Made by a program: the position numbers and the translations under genes. The notes beneath the pieces were generated by a model. It saw only the letters and a program-made list of their open reading frames with translations. It was not told the DNA's origin and ran no database searches. This document shows, piece after piece, positions 1 to 6,284 of a DNA stretch of 36,528 nt. Every line of letters begins with the position of its first letter. Position 1 is the stretch's first letter. Origin of the DNA: a virus; the IMG/VR virus record IMGVR_UViG_3300022602_000243, positions 1-36,528 of that record; one strand, 5' to 3'.

Positions 1-354
1 GTTCTTGATCATCCGAGGGTTGAGTTCCTCCACGGGGAGGTGTCCGAACTGATCCACCAACTTGTTGGATGCCCAGACGAGTTGACGGTGGGTGTCGTAT
101 CCGACCTCCATCTTTTTCTCGGCAAGGAAAGCAGGGATGAGGTTGCGGATCTTGTGGTCGCTCGTGTCGTTGAGCAGGGGAGCGTCCATGGAGACTTGCA
201 GGCCAATCTTGCAAGCACCTTGGAATGCCTCGACCTCGGTCTTGTAGAAGAACTTCTTCCGCTTACCCGCGATGCTGGCAGGCACATCCACCATCCAGCA
301 ATCCCTTGCGGGGTAGTATCGAGGCACCAGTGCCTTCAGTTTTTTGTTTCCCAT
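1..354 (-). CDS. int: Tyrosine recombinase (phage integrase), N-terminal part, cut by window edge
   Basis: The 118 visible codons resemble the N-terminal half of a phage tyrosine integrase: a basic start, an arm-binding-like part (residues about 8-45, with KRKKFFYKTEVEA), then a helical SAM-like core-binding part (FLAEKK near residue 78; FGHLPVEELNPRMIKN at the cut end). The catalytic domain (R..H-x-x-R..Y) would lie left of position 1 and is not visible. The start is the ATG at 354-352, preceded by GGGAAACA rather than a good SD sequence. The adjacent tRNA-like att segment (458-485) supports the call. A repeated TGTTTCCCA box covers the first codons and the leader, so the protein may control its own synthesis. 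Confidence 0.8.
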   Translation of the reverse strand, partial: MGNKKLKALVPRYYPARDCWMVDVPASIAGKRKKFFYKTEVEAFQGACKIGLQVSMDAPLLNDTSDHKIRNLIPAFLAEKKMEVGYDTHRQLVWASNKLVDQFGHLPVEELNPRMIKN

Positions 355-390
355 TGTTTCCCAATAGCATGTTTCTCAATGGTTATCAAC

Positions 391-413
391 TTGTATACAC
401 CACTCAACGGAAC
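391..413 (-). promoter_or_regulatory. Conserved phage motif, copy a, upstream of the integrase
   Basis: The minus strand reads CGTTGAGTGGTGTATACAA. It matches the motif found before other operons, with two extra bases between the TTGA part and the GGTGTATA core and TATACA in place of TATATA. It ends about 36 bases before the integrase start, on the same strand, so it probably drives or controls integrase. Confidence 0.5.
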
Positions 414-457
414 CTTATGAATACTGGGTATACGGGTGATCCACTCATAAGAGAGAG

Positions 458-485
458 TGGTGCTCGAAGAGGGACTTGAACCTTC
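458..485 (-). other. tRNA 3'-end fragment (putative att core)
   Basis: On the minus strand this reads as a T-arm and acceptor 3' strand: stem GAAGG, loop TTCAAGT, stem CCCTC, acceptor TTCGAGC, discriminator A, then CCA. No matching 5' acceptor strand (GCTCGAA) lies upstream at tRNA distance, and the T-stem has one A-C mismatch, so it is not a complete tRNA gene. Phages that integrate into tRNA genes carry such a segment to rebuild the gene after integration. The parent tRNA could be a leucine type, given the GGTTCAAGTCC context, but this is not decided. Confidence 0.65.
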
Positions 486-532
486 TCAACTACAGAGGGG
501 AATAGGAAACAGAATAGAGTTGTTTCCCAAAA

Positions 533-895
533 TCACGGTTTCAGCTTCAGCTTCTTCAGTGCTGCTTGGGTTAGAAAATCGGTGAGGTAGCATAGGACTT
601 CAGCAGTTTGGTCGGTCTCGTCCACACCCAATTCGGATCGAATGAACATCGAGGCGTGCACCAGTTCGTGTACCAGTATCGCAATGTCCTTGATGCTGCC
701 ATCCCATTTTTTAAGGAAGATTGCGGCACCGTTCCCTTTGCGGGTCGAGTAGCAGGTAAATCCATAGCAATCCTCCAAAGCCTCTTCCTCATACTTCCGC
801 TTCCTCAACCACGCATCCGCTTCCTTTTTTGTGAAGGGATACAAGATGTGGCACCTCGATTCAAAGACCGGAATCCGGACATTGATATGGTTCAC
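533..895 (-). CDS. Small HExxH zinc-metallopeptidase-like protein
   Basis: This 120-residue protein has HELVHA at about residues 79-84, an HExxH zinc-binding and catalytic motif inside a predicted helix, followed by a second helix with acidic residues (ELGVDETDQTAE) that could give a third ligand. This resembles compact SprT- or M78-like peptidases encoded by phages. It uses a GTG start at 895 that overlaps the TGA of the upstream HTH gene (GTGA), which suggests coupled translation. It is the last gene of the leftward operon before the att region. The substrate is unknown; a role in lysogeny or host takeover is possible but not shown. Confidence 0.6.
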   Translation of the reverse strand: MNHINVRIPVFESRCHILYPFTKKEADAWLRKRKYEEEALEDCYGFTCYSTRKGNGAAIFLKKWDGSIKDIAILVHELVHASMFIRSELGVDETDQTAEVLCYLTDFLTQAALKKLKLKP

Positions 896-1143
896 AGTTT
901 GCGGAAAAGGCGAGTTGGACGGCTTGCCAACATCACTTTCATGGTTTCAAAAGCACCATCCTTGACTGCTGTTCGGAGCAATTTGTCTGCAGAGTTTCTA
1001 GTCTTTCCGATGGCAGCGGCAATAGTTTCGACGGTGAACCAGTTTTCTTGCTCGTAGCTTTCTATGGTTTTCTTCTCCAATGCTGCTGCGATTGATGACA
1101 ATGCTGACTCACGGAGTTCATGCGCGGATGGGTGTGGTTTCAT
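892..1143 (-). CDS. Small HTH-like protein
   Basis: This 83-residue protein has a basic, helical middle part with a helix-turn-helix pattern at about residues 34-62 (FTVETIAAAIGKTRNSADKLL), followed by a possible wing or strand (GAFETMKVMLASRP). I chose the ATG at 1143 because the longer frame runs deep into the metallophosphoesterase gene; even so it overlaps that gene's end by 26 bases. Its end overlaps the next gene by GTGA. It is probably a DNA-binding accessory or regulator; no specific family is recognised. Confidence 0.55.
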   Translation of the reverse strand: MKPHPSAHELRESALSSIAAALEKKTIESYEQENWFTVETIAAAIGKTRNSADKLLRTAVKDGAFETMKVMLASRPTRLFRKL

Positions 1144-1924
1144 TGGGTGTGTAGGTGATGGGAATGATGGCAGGAATCTCACCGTCAGGTGTGATTGACC
1201 AATCGAGGATCGTACCCCCGCAGGCGCATATAGAGTCACCGACCACTTTGTGCCCGTAGCGGGTCAGCACCTGCCATGCAGGGGTCACGAGGAATAGACC
1301 TCGACCGTCCGAGAAGTGACCTCCGACATGCCTGTGCCCACGGGCAAACACCTTGGGGACGCGATGTCCGGATCGAGCGTAGTTCTGCCTAGCGTTGCCC
1401 ATCGTTATAGACATTGCTCCTGCCTCTAGGTATGCCCTAGAACTCGTCGGCATGTGGTGGGCAATGTCCATGAGGGTTCCGTTCACCTCGATGAGTGCTT
1501 TGTCGCCACACCACTCTCCGTTGAGTTCGGCGCAGATGTACTTTTCAAAATCACCCACATGGCATTCGGTGCCTGCGGTGAAGAACCTGCGCCTTGCTGC
1601 CTTTGCCAGTTTGGAAAGGATAACTACCGCAGCGGCTGCATGCTCCATGTTCTTGGAAACCACGATTTCCGTTGTCCCGTGATGGCGACCCTCGATGAGA
1701 TCCCCGTTGCAGATGAGGTAGAAAGGTCGATCCTTAAAATACTCCAGCACCCTCTGCTCAAAGTCCTGCCAGCAATCCCACAACCACCGTTGATGGAGAT
1801 TGTTCCCGATGTTGACCGTGTTCCCTGTATCAGTCTCACACCCGTCGGGCCAGAGGGCTACGGCACTACCTGCGTGGATATCGGAGACGATTACGACTCC
1901 TACCTTTTCTCGGTTTTCAATCAT
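1118..1924 (-). CDS. Calcineurin-like metallophosphoesterase
   Basis: The 268-residue protein shows the ordered motifs of the metallophosphoesterase fold: SDIHAG near residue 14, CNGDLIEG near 75, GTECH near 115 (in place of the usual GNHE/D), HH near 155 and GHRH near 195. Such enzymes hydrolyse phosphodi- or monoesters with two metal ions. The start ATG at 1924 is fixed by an ATGA overlap with the stop of the GH75-like gene upstream; the frame extends further but would overlap that gene. Its place after the lysis genes and before the integrase marks it as accessory. Candidate substrates are nucleic acid ends or nucleotides, but the sequence does not decide. Confidence 0.8.
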   Translation of the reverse strand: MIENREKVGVVIVSDIHAGSAVALWPDGCETDTGNTVNIGNNLHQRWLWDCWQDFEQRVLEYFKDRPFYLICNGDLIEGRHHGTTEIVVSKNMEHAAAAVVILSKLAKAARRRFFTAGTECHVGDFEKYICAELNGEWCGDKALIEVNGTLMDIAHHMPTSSRAYLEAGAMSITMGNARQNYARSGHRVPKVFARGHRHVGGHFSDGRGLFLVTPAWQVLTRYGHKVVGDSICACGGTILDWSITPDGEIPAIIPITYTPNETTPIRA

Positions 1925-2514
1925 AGTGGTTGGAGTTGGAATCCTTCTGCTGGTTTGTTGGGGTAGAAGGTGTACCGGAAGAAAGGGTCGGAACACCCTC
2001 CGTAGCGTGGGGATGGGTTAAGACCTAGTTGCCGCGCCATGGCAACAGATGCTTCTCCGATATGGTTGTTGGGGCCAAGGTCAGCAACGACTCCCTGCAC
2101 CTTGCGATTGGTGCGAATGTCTTCAACGGTGGCTACACACCCCAGAACAACACCAGTGGCTTCCCGTGCGATAATAACCGGAACCACGATGAACGGAACA
2201 ACATCAGCATTCACATATCTACGGGGATCCGTTCGTGCGTAGTTCTTGTTCTGAAGAGAAGTTGTAGAAATGTAGAAGTTTGGAAATGGATCAGATGGCC
2301 CCTGCAGGATTGGAGATCCGTAGTCGTTGGTGACAATCCCCCACCAGTTGCCCGTGTGTCCTGCATTCCCAAGATCATCAAGACCTACACGGGGATCCGG
2401 TGAGTAGCAGTTTGGGGCACCGTCTGCGTCTACCGTGAGTCCTGCCACCCACGAGATCGATAGGTCATCTTTTTGAACAATATCCTGACCGGATATGTTG
2501 CCTAAAACTCTCAT
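1921..2514 (-). CDS. GH75 (chitosanase-like) glycoside hydrolase, candidate endolysin
   Basis: The 197-residue protein resembles the glycoside hydrolase family 75 fold along its length: GLTVDADGAPNCY near residue 26, an aspartate-rich GLDDLGNAG loop near 44, YVNADVVPFIVVP near 100, and VVADLGPNNHIGEASVAMA near 142, where conserved aspartate and glutamate residues lie. Family 75 was defined on fungal chitosanases, and related domains occur in bacteria and phages. Here it sits at the end of a cassette of membrane proteins and a lipoprotein, so the likely role is host wall degradation at lysis. No other endolysin is seen in the window. It overlaps both neighbours by ATGA and has no signal peptide. 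Confidence 0.7.
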   Translation of the reverse strand: MRVLGNISGQDIVQKDDLSISWVAGLTVDADGAPNCYSPDPRVGLDDLGNAGHTGNWWGIVTNDYGSPILQGPSDPFPNFYISTTSLQNKNYARTDPRRYVNADVVPFIVVPVIIAREATGVVLGCVATVEDIRTNRKVQGVVADLGPNNHIGEASVAMARQLGLNPSPRYGGCSDPFFRYTFYPNKPAEGFQLQPL

Positions 2515-2780
2515 GTGCTAGGAGGGGATTGGGAGTTATTTCCAAAGCTAGATCCTGCCACCTCGATGCCTTTTCGGATCACCCCACCACCGAGAATTGT
2601 GTATGCAAGATCCGTAAGGAATCCCTTCATGCTCTCATTCAATGGGTGGTCGCACCAGACATCTCGGATGACCACGACTCCGATGAGAATCATAAAAACA
2701 GACCCCACCCACCTCATCCAAGAATCCTTGGAATCCTCGGAATGAATACTGCGGATATATGCAAAGAATCGATCTCTCAC
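2511..2780 (-). CDS. Small membrane protein, candidate holin
   Basis: This 89-residue protein has one strong hydrophobic segment (residues about 22-39, WVGSVFMILIGVVVIRDV) and a weaker amphipathic glycine-rich one (residues about 54-72), with a charged N terminus and a polar tail. I chose GTG at 2780 because it makes a GTGA overlap with the upstream membrane gene, as at other junctions; a later ATG at 2717 is possible. Small size, membrane segments and its position directly before the hydrolase suggest a holin. No specific holin family is recognised. Confidence 0.55.
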   Translation of the reverse strand: MRDRFFAYIRSIHSEDSKDSWMRWVGSVFMILIGVVVIRDVWCDHPLNESMKGFLTDLAYTILGGGVIRKGIEVAGSSFGNNSQSPPST

Positions 2781-3205
2781 GGAATGAGATGCGAAAGGTA
2801 AAAGAGGATGTAGCGACCGATGCCGTAACCACATGCCAGTAATCCTGCGCCGATGAGCATCTGCTCAAAGATATTGCAGTTCGCAATGTACTTTCCTAGT
2901 GACGAAAAGACTCCAATGGCAAAAGCAAAGGCAAAGAAGATCACGACCACATCTCGTTCCTTTGCCGTCTGGTGAAGACTTTGCTGGAGGGTTGATACCT
3001 GCTTTTCTGCGGTTGCGAGTTTGGCACCTTGCGCGAGGTAGTCGGATTGAGCCTGCGCTAGGTCTTTCTTTTCTTCTGCGGAGAGCACCTCGATCTGCGC
3101 CAGCAAATGCCGTTGCTGTTCGTTAAGAGGTGCAGCGTGGACGGGGATCATGCCGATCAAAAGGTCGGCTACGAACAGTGCAATGATTAGGATGATCTTG
3201 TTCAT
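2777..3205 (-). CDS. Membrane protein with signal peptide, coiled coil and two C-terminal TM segments
   Basis: The 142-residue protein starts with a hydrophobic signal or anchor (residues 1-24, ending VHAAP), then has a heptad-rich helix at about 28-82 (LAQIEVLSAEEKKDLAQAQ), then two hydrophobic segments at about 87-105 and 116-138. It lies inside the lysis cassette and overlaps the lipoprotein gene upstream by ATGA and the holin-like gene downstream by GTGA. A role as holin, antiholin or inner-membrane spanin partner is possible; the two C-terminal membrane segments do not fit a classical Rz protein. Confidence 0.6.
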   Translation of the reverse strand: MNKIILIIALFVADLLIGMIPVHAAPLNEQQRHLLAQIEVLSAEEKKDLAQAQSDYLAQGAKLATAEKQVSTLQQSLHQTAKERDVVVIFFAFAFAIGVFSSLGKYIANCNIFEQMLIGAGLLACGYGIGRYILFYLSHLIP

Positions 3206-3408
3206 CGTGATTGTTGAAGCAGGACTGCCTTGTAATCGATTCGGTCGTTGATACTGCTTGCGGTGTCAATACACCCATCAGCAGACGGAGTATAACGCAC
3301 TGCGTTATTGGCGCATCCCGCAAGATTGGCAACGACCAGCAAGGAAAGAATCATCACGAGTGCTGCCATGATTGCTGCTGCCAGTTCTTCTTTATGGTGT
3401 GGGGACAT
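3202..3408 (-). CDS. Small lipoprotein, candidate outer-membrane spanin
   Basis: This 68-residue protein has a hydrophobic stretch (about residues 11-28) ending in the lipobox LAGC, so Cys32 would be lipidated after signal peptidase II cleavage, leaving a short mature peptide of about 37 residues. A small lipoprotein whose gene overlaps the end of a single-TM coiled-coil gene (3392-3646) by 17 bases in another frame recalls the Rz/Rz1 spanin arrangement. The mature part is not proline-rich as in lambda Rz1. Spanins imply a Gram-negative host. Confidence 0.55.
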   Translation of the reverse strand: MSPHHKEELAAAIMAALVMILSLLVVANLAGCANNAVRYTPSADGCIDTASSINDRIDYKAVLLQQSR

Positions 3409-3646
3409 GGAATGAAGGGTGTTGGTGGAGTTCGGAAGATAATGCGGTCACCTGCTCATTGAGAGAATCCAACTTCTGTGTTTTTACCCCTGCATAATAG
3501 AAACTAGACATGACCTGTATGACCATGCCGAGAGCAATGGTGCGGATGATGAGTGAGTTGGAATCAGATTGCTTTTGGCGTTCCTGCAGGAGTGCCTCAA
3601 TCCGTGCTACCTTTAACTCAAGCATTGCGCGTTCAGCATCACTCAT
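3392..3646 (-). CDS. Single-TM coiled-coil protein, candidate inner-membrane spanin or XhlA-like protein
   Basis: The 84-residue protein has an N-terminal helix with heptads (LELKVARIEALLQERQ, residues about 9-24), one hydrophobic segment at about 32-52 (IIRTIALGMVIQVMSSFYYAG) and a second short coil (LDSLNEQVTALSSELH). It starts in an ATGA overlap with the adhesin-like gene upstream and is the first gene of the lysis cassette. The layout (coil, membrane, coil) fits either an inner-membrane spanin partner of the downstream lipoprotein or an XhlA-like lysis accessory. Confidence 0.5.
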   Translation of the reverse strand: MSDAERAMLELKVARIEALLQERQKQSDSNSLIIRTIALGMVIQVMSSFYYAGVKTQKLDSLNEQVTALSSELHQHPSFHVPTP

Positions 3647-4656
3647 TGGTTTGCGGCAATGGTGCTGAAGAAAGTGTTCAGCAGGTTGTAGTAGGACAAA
3701 GGATCAGAAAGACCAGTTCCGATACTGTACATTCTAACAGTTCGATCAGAAAATCCGTGGTTGCTTGAAGCAGAAGATCCATTCGATTGGCAAAACACCC
3801 GAAAATTTACGGGGTGACTCGTGGATGTCGATGGTGCCGTGTTGTAATTCGGGTTGGGAACATTCCCGTTGGTTCCAGAAGGAATCAAAGATCCGTTGAG
3901 ATAAAGAGCACAGAAGTTATTTGATGTTCTGTTTCCGAGATACATCCCCACCGGAGTGCGCGGGTTGGTTCCGTAATAAAATCCCGCAGTGCTTCCCTGA
4001 CCTGCAGATGTCATCTGTCCGTAGCAGTTAAACAGTTGTTGGTTAGAATTGTAGTAGGATTGAAGATCTGTGTAATACGCAGAGATATCAGTTACCTTGG
4101 TGTTTTGTCCTTCAGTGGCATTCCATATTGCCATGTGCATTGCGCCATTGTTGAGAACCGGCACTGTTTCCAAAATTCCCGTGTCGATGTATTTCCCAAC
4201 CATTCCGGTATCCACCACATTGTTATTAAGGGCAGAATTGGATGCTGCAGAAAGTCCATTGAGAAGACTCCAATCGGTAGATTGAAATGCTCCAGATGCG
4301 GCACCTTGATTGATCGTAGTGTAGCGACCATTGGTATCTACGGTACTTCCCAAGTCTGCAATCAACGGAACAAATGCACCCAACCAATCAGCAGAAGTAA
4401 AGAGGTTGAGCCTGCCAATGGATGAGCGCATGCCTGTCAGATAAAGGCCCGCTAACAGATTCATCGTTGCAGCAATCATGTAGTCAGGAGGATTTGCTCC
4501 TCCAACTGATGCTATGCGTCCCACCCACGAGGCAACATCATTGGCTGCAGCGGATTGCCATACATTATTTGTACCCAACATAATCTTTGTCACCGGATTC
4601 GATCCAAGCATAGCAGTGGAGGGAACCACCGATGAAAGTGAGATCCGGTTGGACAT
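3643..4656 (-). CDS. Putative tail-associated adhesin with lectin-like C-terminal region
   Basis: This 337-residue protein is rich in Ser, Thr, Asn and Gly. Its C-terminal half has a pattern often seen in phage virion proteins with a concanavalin-like sandwich fold: a glycine-rich strand region (GFYYGTNPRTPVGMYLG), a display segment (FCALYLNGSL) and an end with RTVRMYSIGTGLSD followed by a helix (PLSYYNLLNTFFSTI). Such proteins usually bind surface glycans. It lies last among the tail genes, just before the lysis cassette. No catalytic motif is seen. The fold assignment is pattern-based. Confidence 0.55.
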   Translation of the reverse strand: MSNRISLSSVVPSTAMLGSNPVTKIMLGTNNVWQSAAANDVASWVGRIASVGGANPPDYMIAATMNLLAGLYLTGMRSSIGRLNLFTSADWLGAFVPLIADLGSTVDTNGRYTTINQGAASGAFQSTDWSLLNGLSAASNSALNNNVVDTGMVGKYIDTGILETVPVLNNGAMHMAIWNATEGQNTKVTDISAYYTDLQSYYNSNQQLFNCYGQMTSAGQGSTAGFYYGTNPRTPVGMYLGNRTSNNFCALYLNGSLIPSGTNGNVPNPNYNTAPSTSTSHPVNFRVFCQSNGSSASSNHGFSDRTVRMYSIGTGLSDPLSYYNLLNTFFSTIAANQ

Positions 4657-4660
4657 AGGA

Positions 4661-5125
4661 CTATCCTACAATGATGTAGAGGGTAGTGGAGGATGGGGAG
4701 GGCAAGGCAGCATAGGCAGCACTAGTCAACTGCACTACCGAGGCAATGGTTCCGTTGGTTTGGATCCATCCAGAACTCGCGGGCGACCTTTCCCACATCG
4801 TTCCGTTGTAAATTGCCCAATCTCCAACATTCCATTGCAGGCCCAATTGAGTGCCAGAAACACTGACATTGTAAATTGTTCCTCCGGTTACTCCGGACAT
4901 TCCATTGGAAAGCGCAGGTGTATTCGTGCTAGGATTCCATACTCCCTTGTACTCCATAACAGTGGAAGGCAGGTTGGCAACGGGCACTTTTCCACCGGAA
5001 TCAAGAGGAGCAACACCACTGGCAGAACCAATGGAAGATGCCAGAACAGGGGATCCACCAAGTGCAGTGGAAATGCTAGAACTCGATACCGAGGAAGATG
5101 AAGAGGATGATCCGATGAGTCCCAT
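4661..5125 (-). CDS. Small fibre- or baseplate-like structural protein
   Basis: The 154-residue protein begins with a serine run (about residues 6-17), then a collagen/fibre-type linker (PLDSGGKVPVANLP), then a compact beta-rich part with YKGVWNPSTNTP, GTIYNVSVSGT, WNVGDWAIYNGTMW and a final LYIIVG. The GVWN...GDWAIYNG...W pattern recurs in tail-fibre and receptor-binding domains of many phages. It is probably a virion-tip component, given neighbours on both sides. There is a 4-base gap to the next gene. Confidence 0.6.
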   Translation of the reverse strand: MGLIGSSSSSSSVSSSSISTALGGSPVLASSIGSASGVAPLDSGGKVPVANLPSTVMEYKGVWNPSTNTPALSNGMSGVTGGTIYNVSVSGTQLGLQWNVGDWAIYNGTMWERSPASSGWIQTNGTIASVVQLTSAAYAALPSPSSTTLYIIVG

Positions 5126-5129
5126 AGTT

Positions 5130-5429
5130 TTAGCCTTCTACGGCATAGAAAGTGGAACCTGCCGTGGCACACCAGACTGCTATCTGGTTGTTTGGAATAA
5201 ACCCTGACTCGGCAACAAATCCCGTGCCTTGATTAGGGAGAGGAATCCCCACTCCGTTAGACGGAACCGATCCATCAATCGTAAGCCACATTGGGTTATT
5301 GCTTGTGTTCACAAACAGAATGTAGTCCCTGCCTTGAGCAGGGAAAACCTGCTGCGGAGATCCTGCGGTGGTAATGGATTGAACTGCTGCAGGAACTAGA
5401 GGGCCAGAATTTTCGGAATGGGTTGCCAT
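5130..5429 (-). CDS. Small beta-rich virion protein
   Basis: This 99-residue protein alternates hydrophobic strands (DYILFVNTSNNPMWLTIDG, residues about 35-53; IAVWCATAGSTFYAVEG at the end), a pattern found in small phage decoration and tail-tip proteins. No signal peptide, membrane segment or catalytic motif is visible. It is packed tightly between a 50-codon gene and the fibre-like gene, so a structural role is the best guess. Confidence 0.55.
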   Translation of the reverse strand: MATHSENSGPLVPAAVQSITTAGSPQQVFPAQGRDYILFVNTSNNPMWLTIDGSVPSNGVGIPLPNQGTGFVAESGFIPNNQIAVWCATAGSTFYAVEG

Positions 5430-5442
5430 AAAGTGTCAGGTG

Positions 5443-5595
5443 TTAGTAGATATCTTTTGCGTTGTTCTCTTGATCTTCAGTCAAGCCATCTTCTGGGATC
5501 GCGCCGACTAGCTCTGCAATTTCCTCTTGGCTAATCACATTAAGAGGCATTTCAGACGAAATCGTTTGGGGCAAGGTGGAGAGGGTTGGATTCAT
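5443..5595 (-). CDS. Short acidic protein of 50 residues
   Basis: This small gene fills the gap between the fibre-assembly-like gene and the small virion protein. It starts at ATG 5595, six bases after the upstream stop, and ends with TAA at 5443. The product is acidic, with a helical middle (ISQEEIAELVGAIPEDGLTE) and no membrane segment. The close fit to both neighbours and ordinary codon use support it. Function is unknown; it could be a chaperone or minor tail factor. Confidence 0.6.
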   Translation of the reverse strand: MNPTLSTLPQTISSEMPLNVISQEEIAELVGAIPEDGLTEDQENNAKDIY

Positions 5596-5600
5596 ATGGG

Positions 5601-6281
5601 TTATGCGTTAGGTGCTGATGGTGTGGTGCTGGCAGGTTTGGGGAACTCGTTCTTTACTGCTGCACACGCAGCATAAAATGCACTGCTCTTATCAAGCGGA
5701 AGACCTTGATCAATGGCATGCCAGATCAAATCAAATAGGTCTCCAAGTGCTGGGTATGCTGCTGCCCGCTTCGTGTAATAAGTAGTCGGGACAAGTGTCC
5801 AAGCACCATTGGTGAAGCTCAAAGCGTATTGTGCTGGGATGGAATCAGGGGGAGCAATTTGAGTGACTCCATCGGGCAAAGGGCCAAGTGCAGTAACCGT
5901 CACCTCACTTCCATCTGGGTTCCAATACTTCTGACCTATGAAGTCAGGAGTCTCTGCCCATGCACCATTGCTATAGGTGATGCGTTGGTTGGGAGCGGGT
6001 GCAGGTGGGGCAACCAAAATCGCACCAGATGGAAGAGGGCCAATCGCGGTAACGGTGTGAGAAATTGCATCTTCAGTCCAATACTGCGTTCCACGAAAAT
6101 CATTGAACAAGTCCCATTGGTTGTTTGAAAAAACGGCAACTTGACCTGCTGGTGCCGTGGGAGGCTCAACCGTAGTGGAGCAAGCGGGGATCAGAAAAGC
6201 ATTGGGGGTGAGGGGATCAGCATCAGCAACCGATGTTCCGAGATATTCACCTGTAGTTCCAGAGTAGTGGTAAATGTTCAT
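5601..6281 (-). CDS. Tail-fibre-assembly-like protein with internal repeats
   Basis: The 226-residue protein opens with YHYSGTTGEYLGTSVADADP and LIPACSTTVEPP, typical of tail-fibre assembly and fibre-tip companion proteins. A unit recurs in the middle: QYWTED..VTAIGPLPSGAILVAPP and KYWNPDG..VTALGPLPDGVTQIAPP, each followed by a strand ending NGAW. The C-terminal helix region (RAAAYPALGDLFDLIWHAID) matches the R..YP..GDQLDALWH pattern common near the ends of such proteins. It directly follows the tail fibre gene with a 3-base gap. It probably helps fold the fibre or forms part of its tip. Confidence 0.65.
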   Translation of the reverse strand: MNIYHYSGTTGEYLGTSVADADPLTPNAFLIPACSTTVEPPTAPAGQVAVFSNNQWDLFNDFRGTQYWTEDAISHTVTAIGPLPSGAILVAPPAPAPNQRITYSNGAWAETPDFIGQKYWNPDGSEVTVTALGPLPDGVTQIAPPDSIPAQYALSFTNGAWTLVPTTYYTKRAAAYPALGDLFDLIWHAIDQGLPLDKSSAFYAACAAVKNEFPKPASTTPSAPNA

Positions 6282-6284
6282 GGG

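Larger units (their letters stand above)
344..530. other. Probable attP region: tRNA 3'-end core flanked by repeated arm-type boxes
   Basis: This non-coding stretch next to the integrase holds a tRNA-like 3' end (458-485) and repeated boxes on both sides. TTGTTTCCCAA occurs at 354-364 and 520-530, TTGTTTCCCA occurs at 344-353, and an inverted GGAAACA lies at 505-511. Lambda-type integrases bind a core plus flanking arm sites, so the layout fits attP. CCACTC/GAGTGG inverted repeats near 440-460 add further symmetry. The function is inferred from layout and position only. Confidence 0.6.

Noticed and set aside
458-530. A complete tRNA gene on the minus strand
   Set aside because: Only the T-arm, acceptor 3' strand and CCA are present; there is no matching 5' acceptor strand or D-arm.
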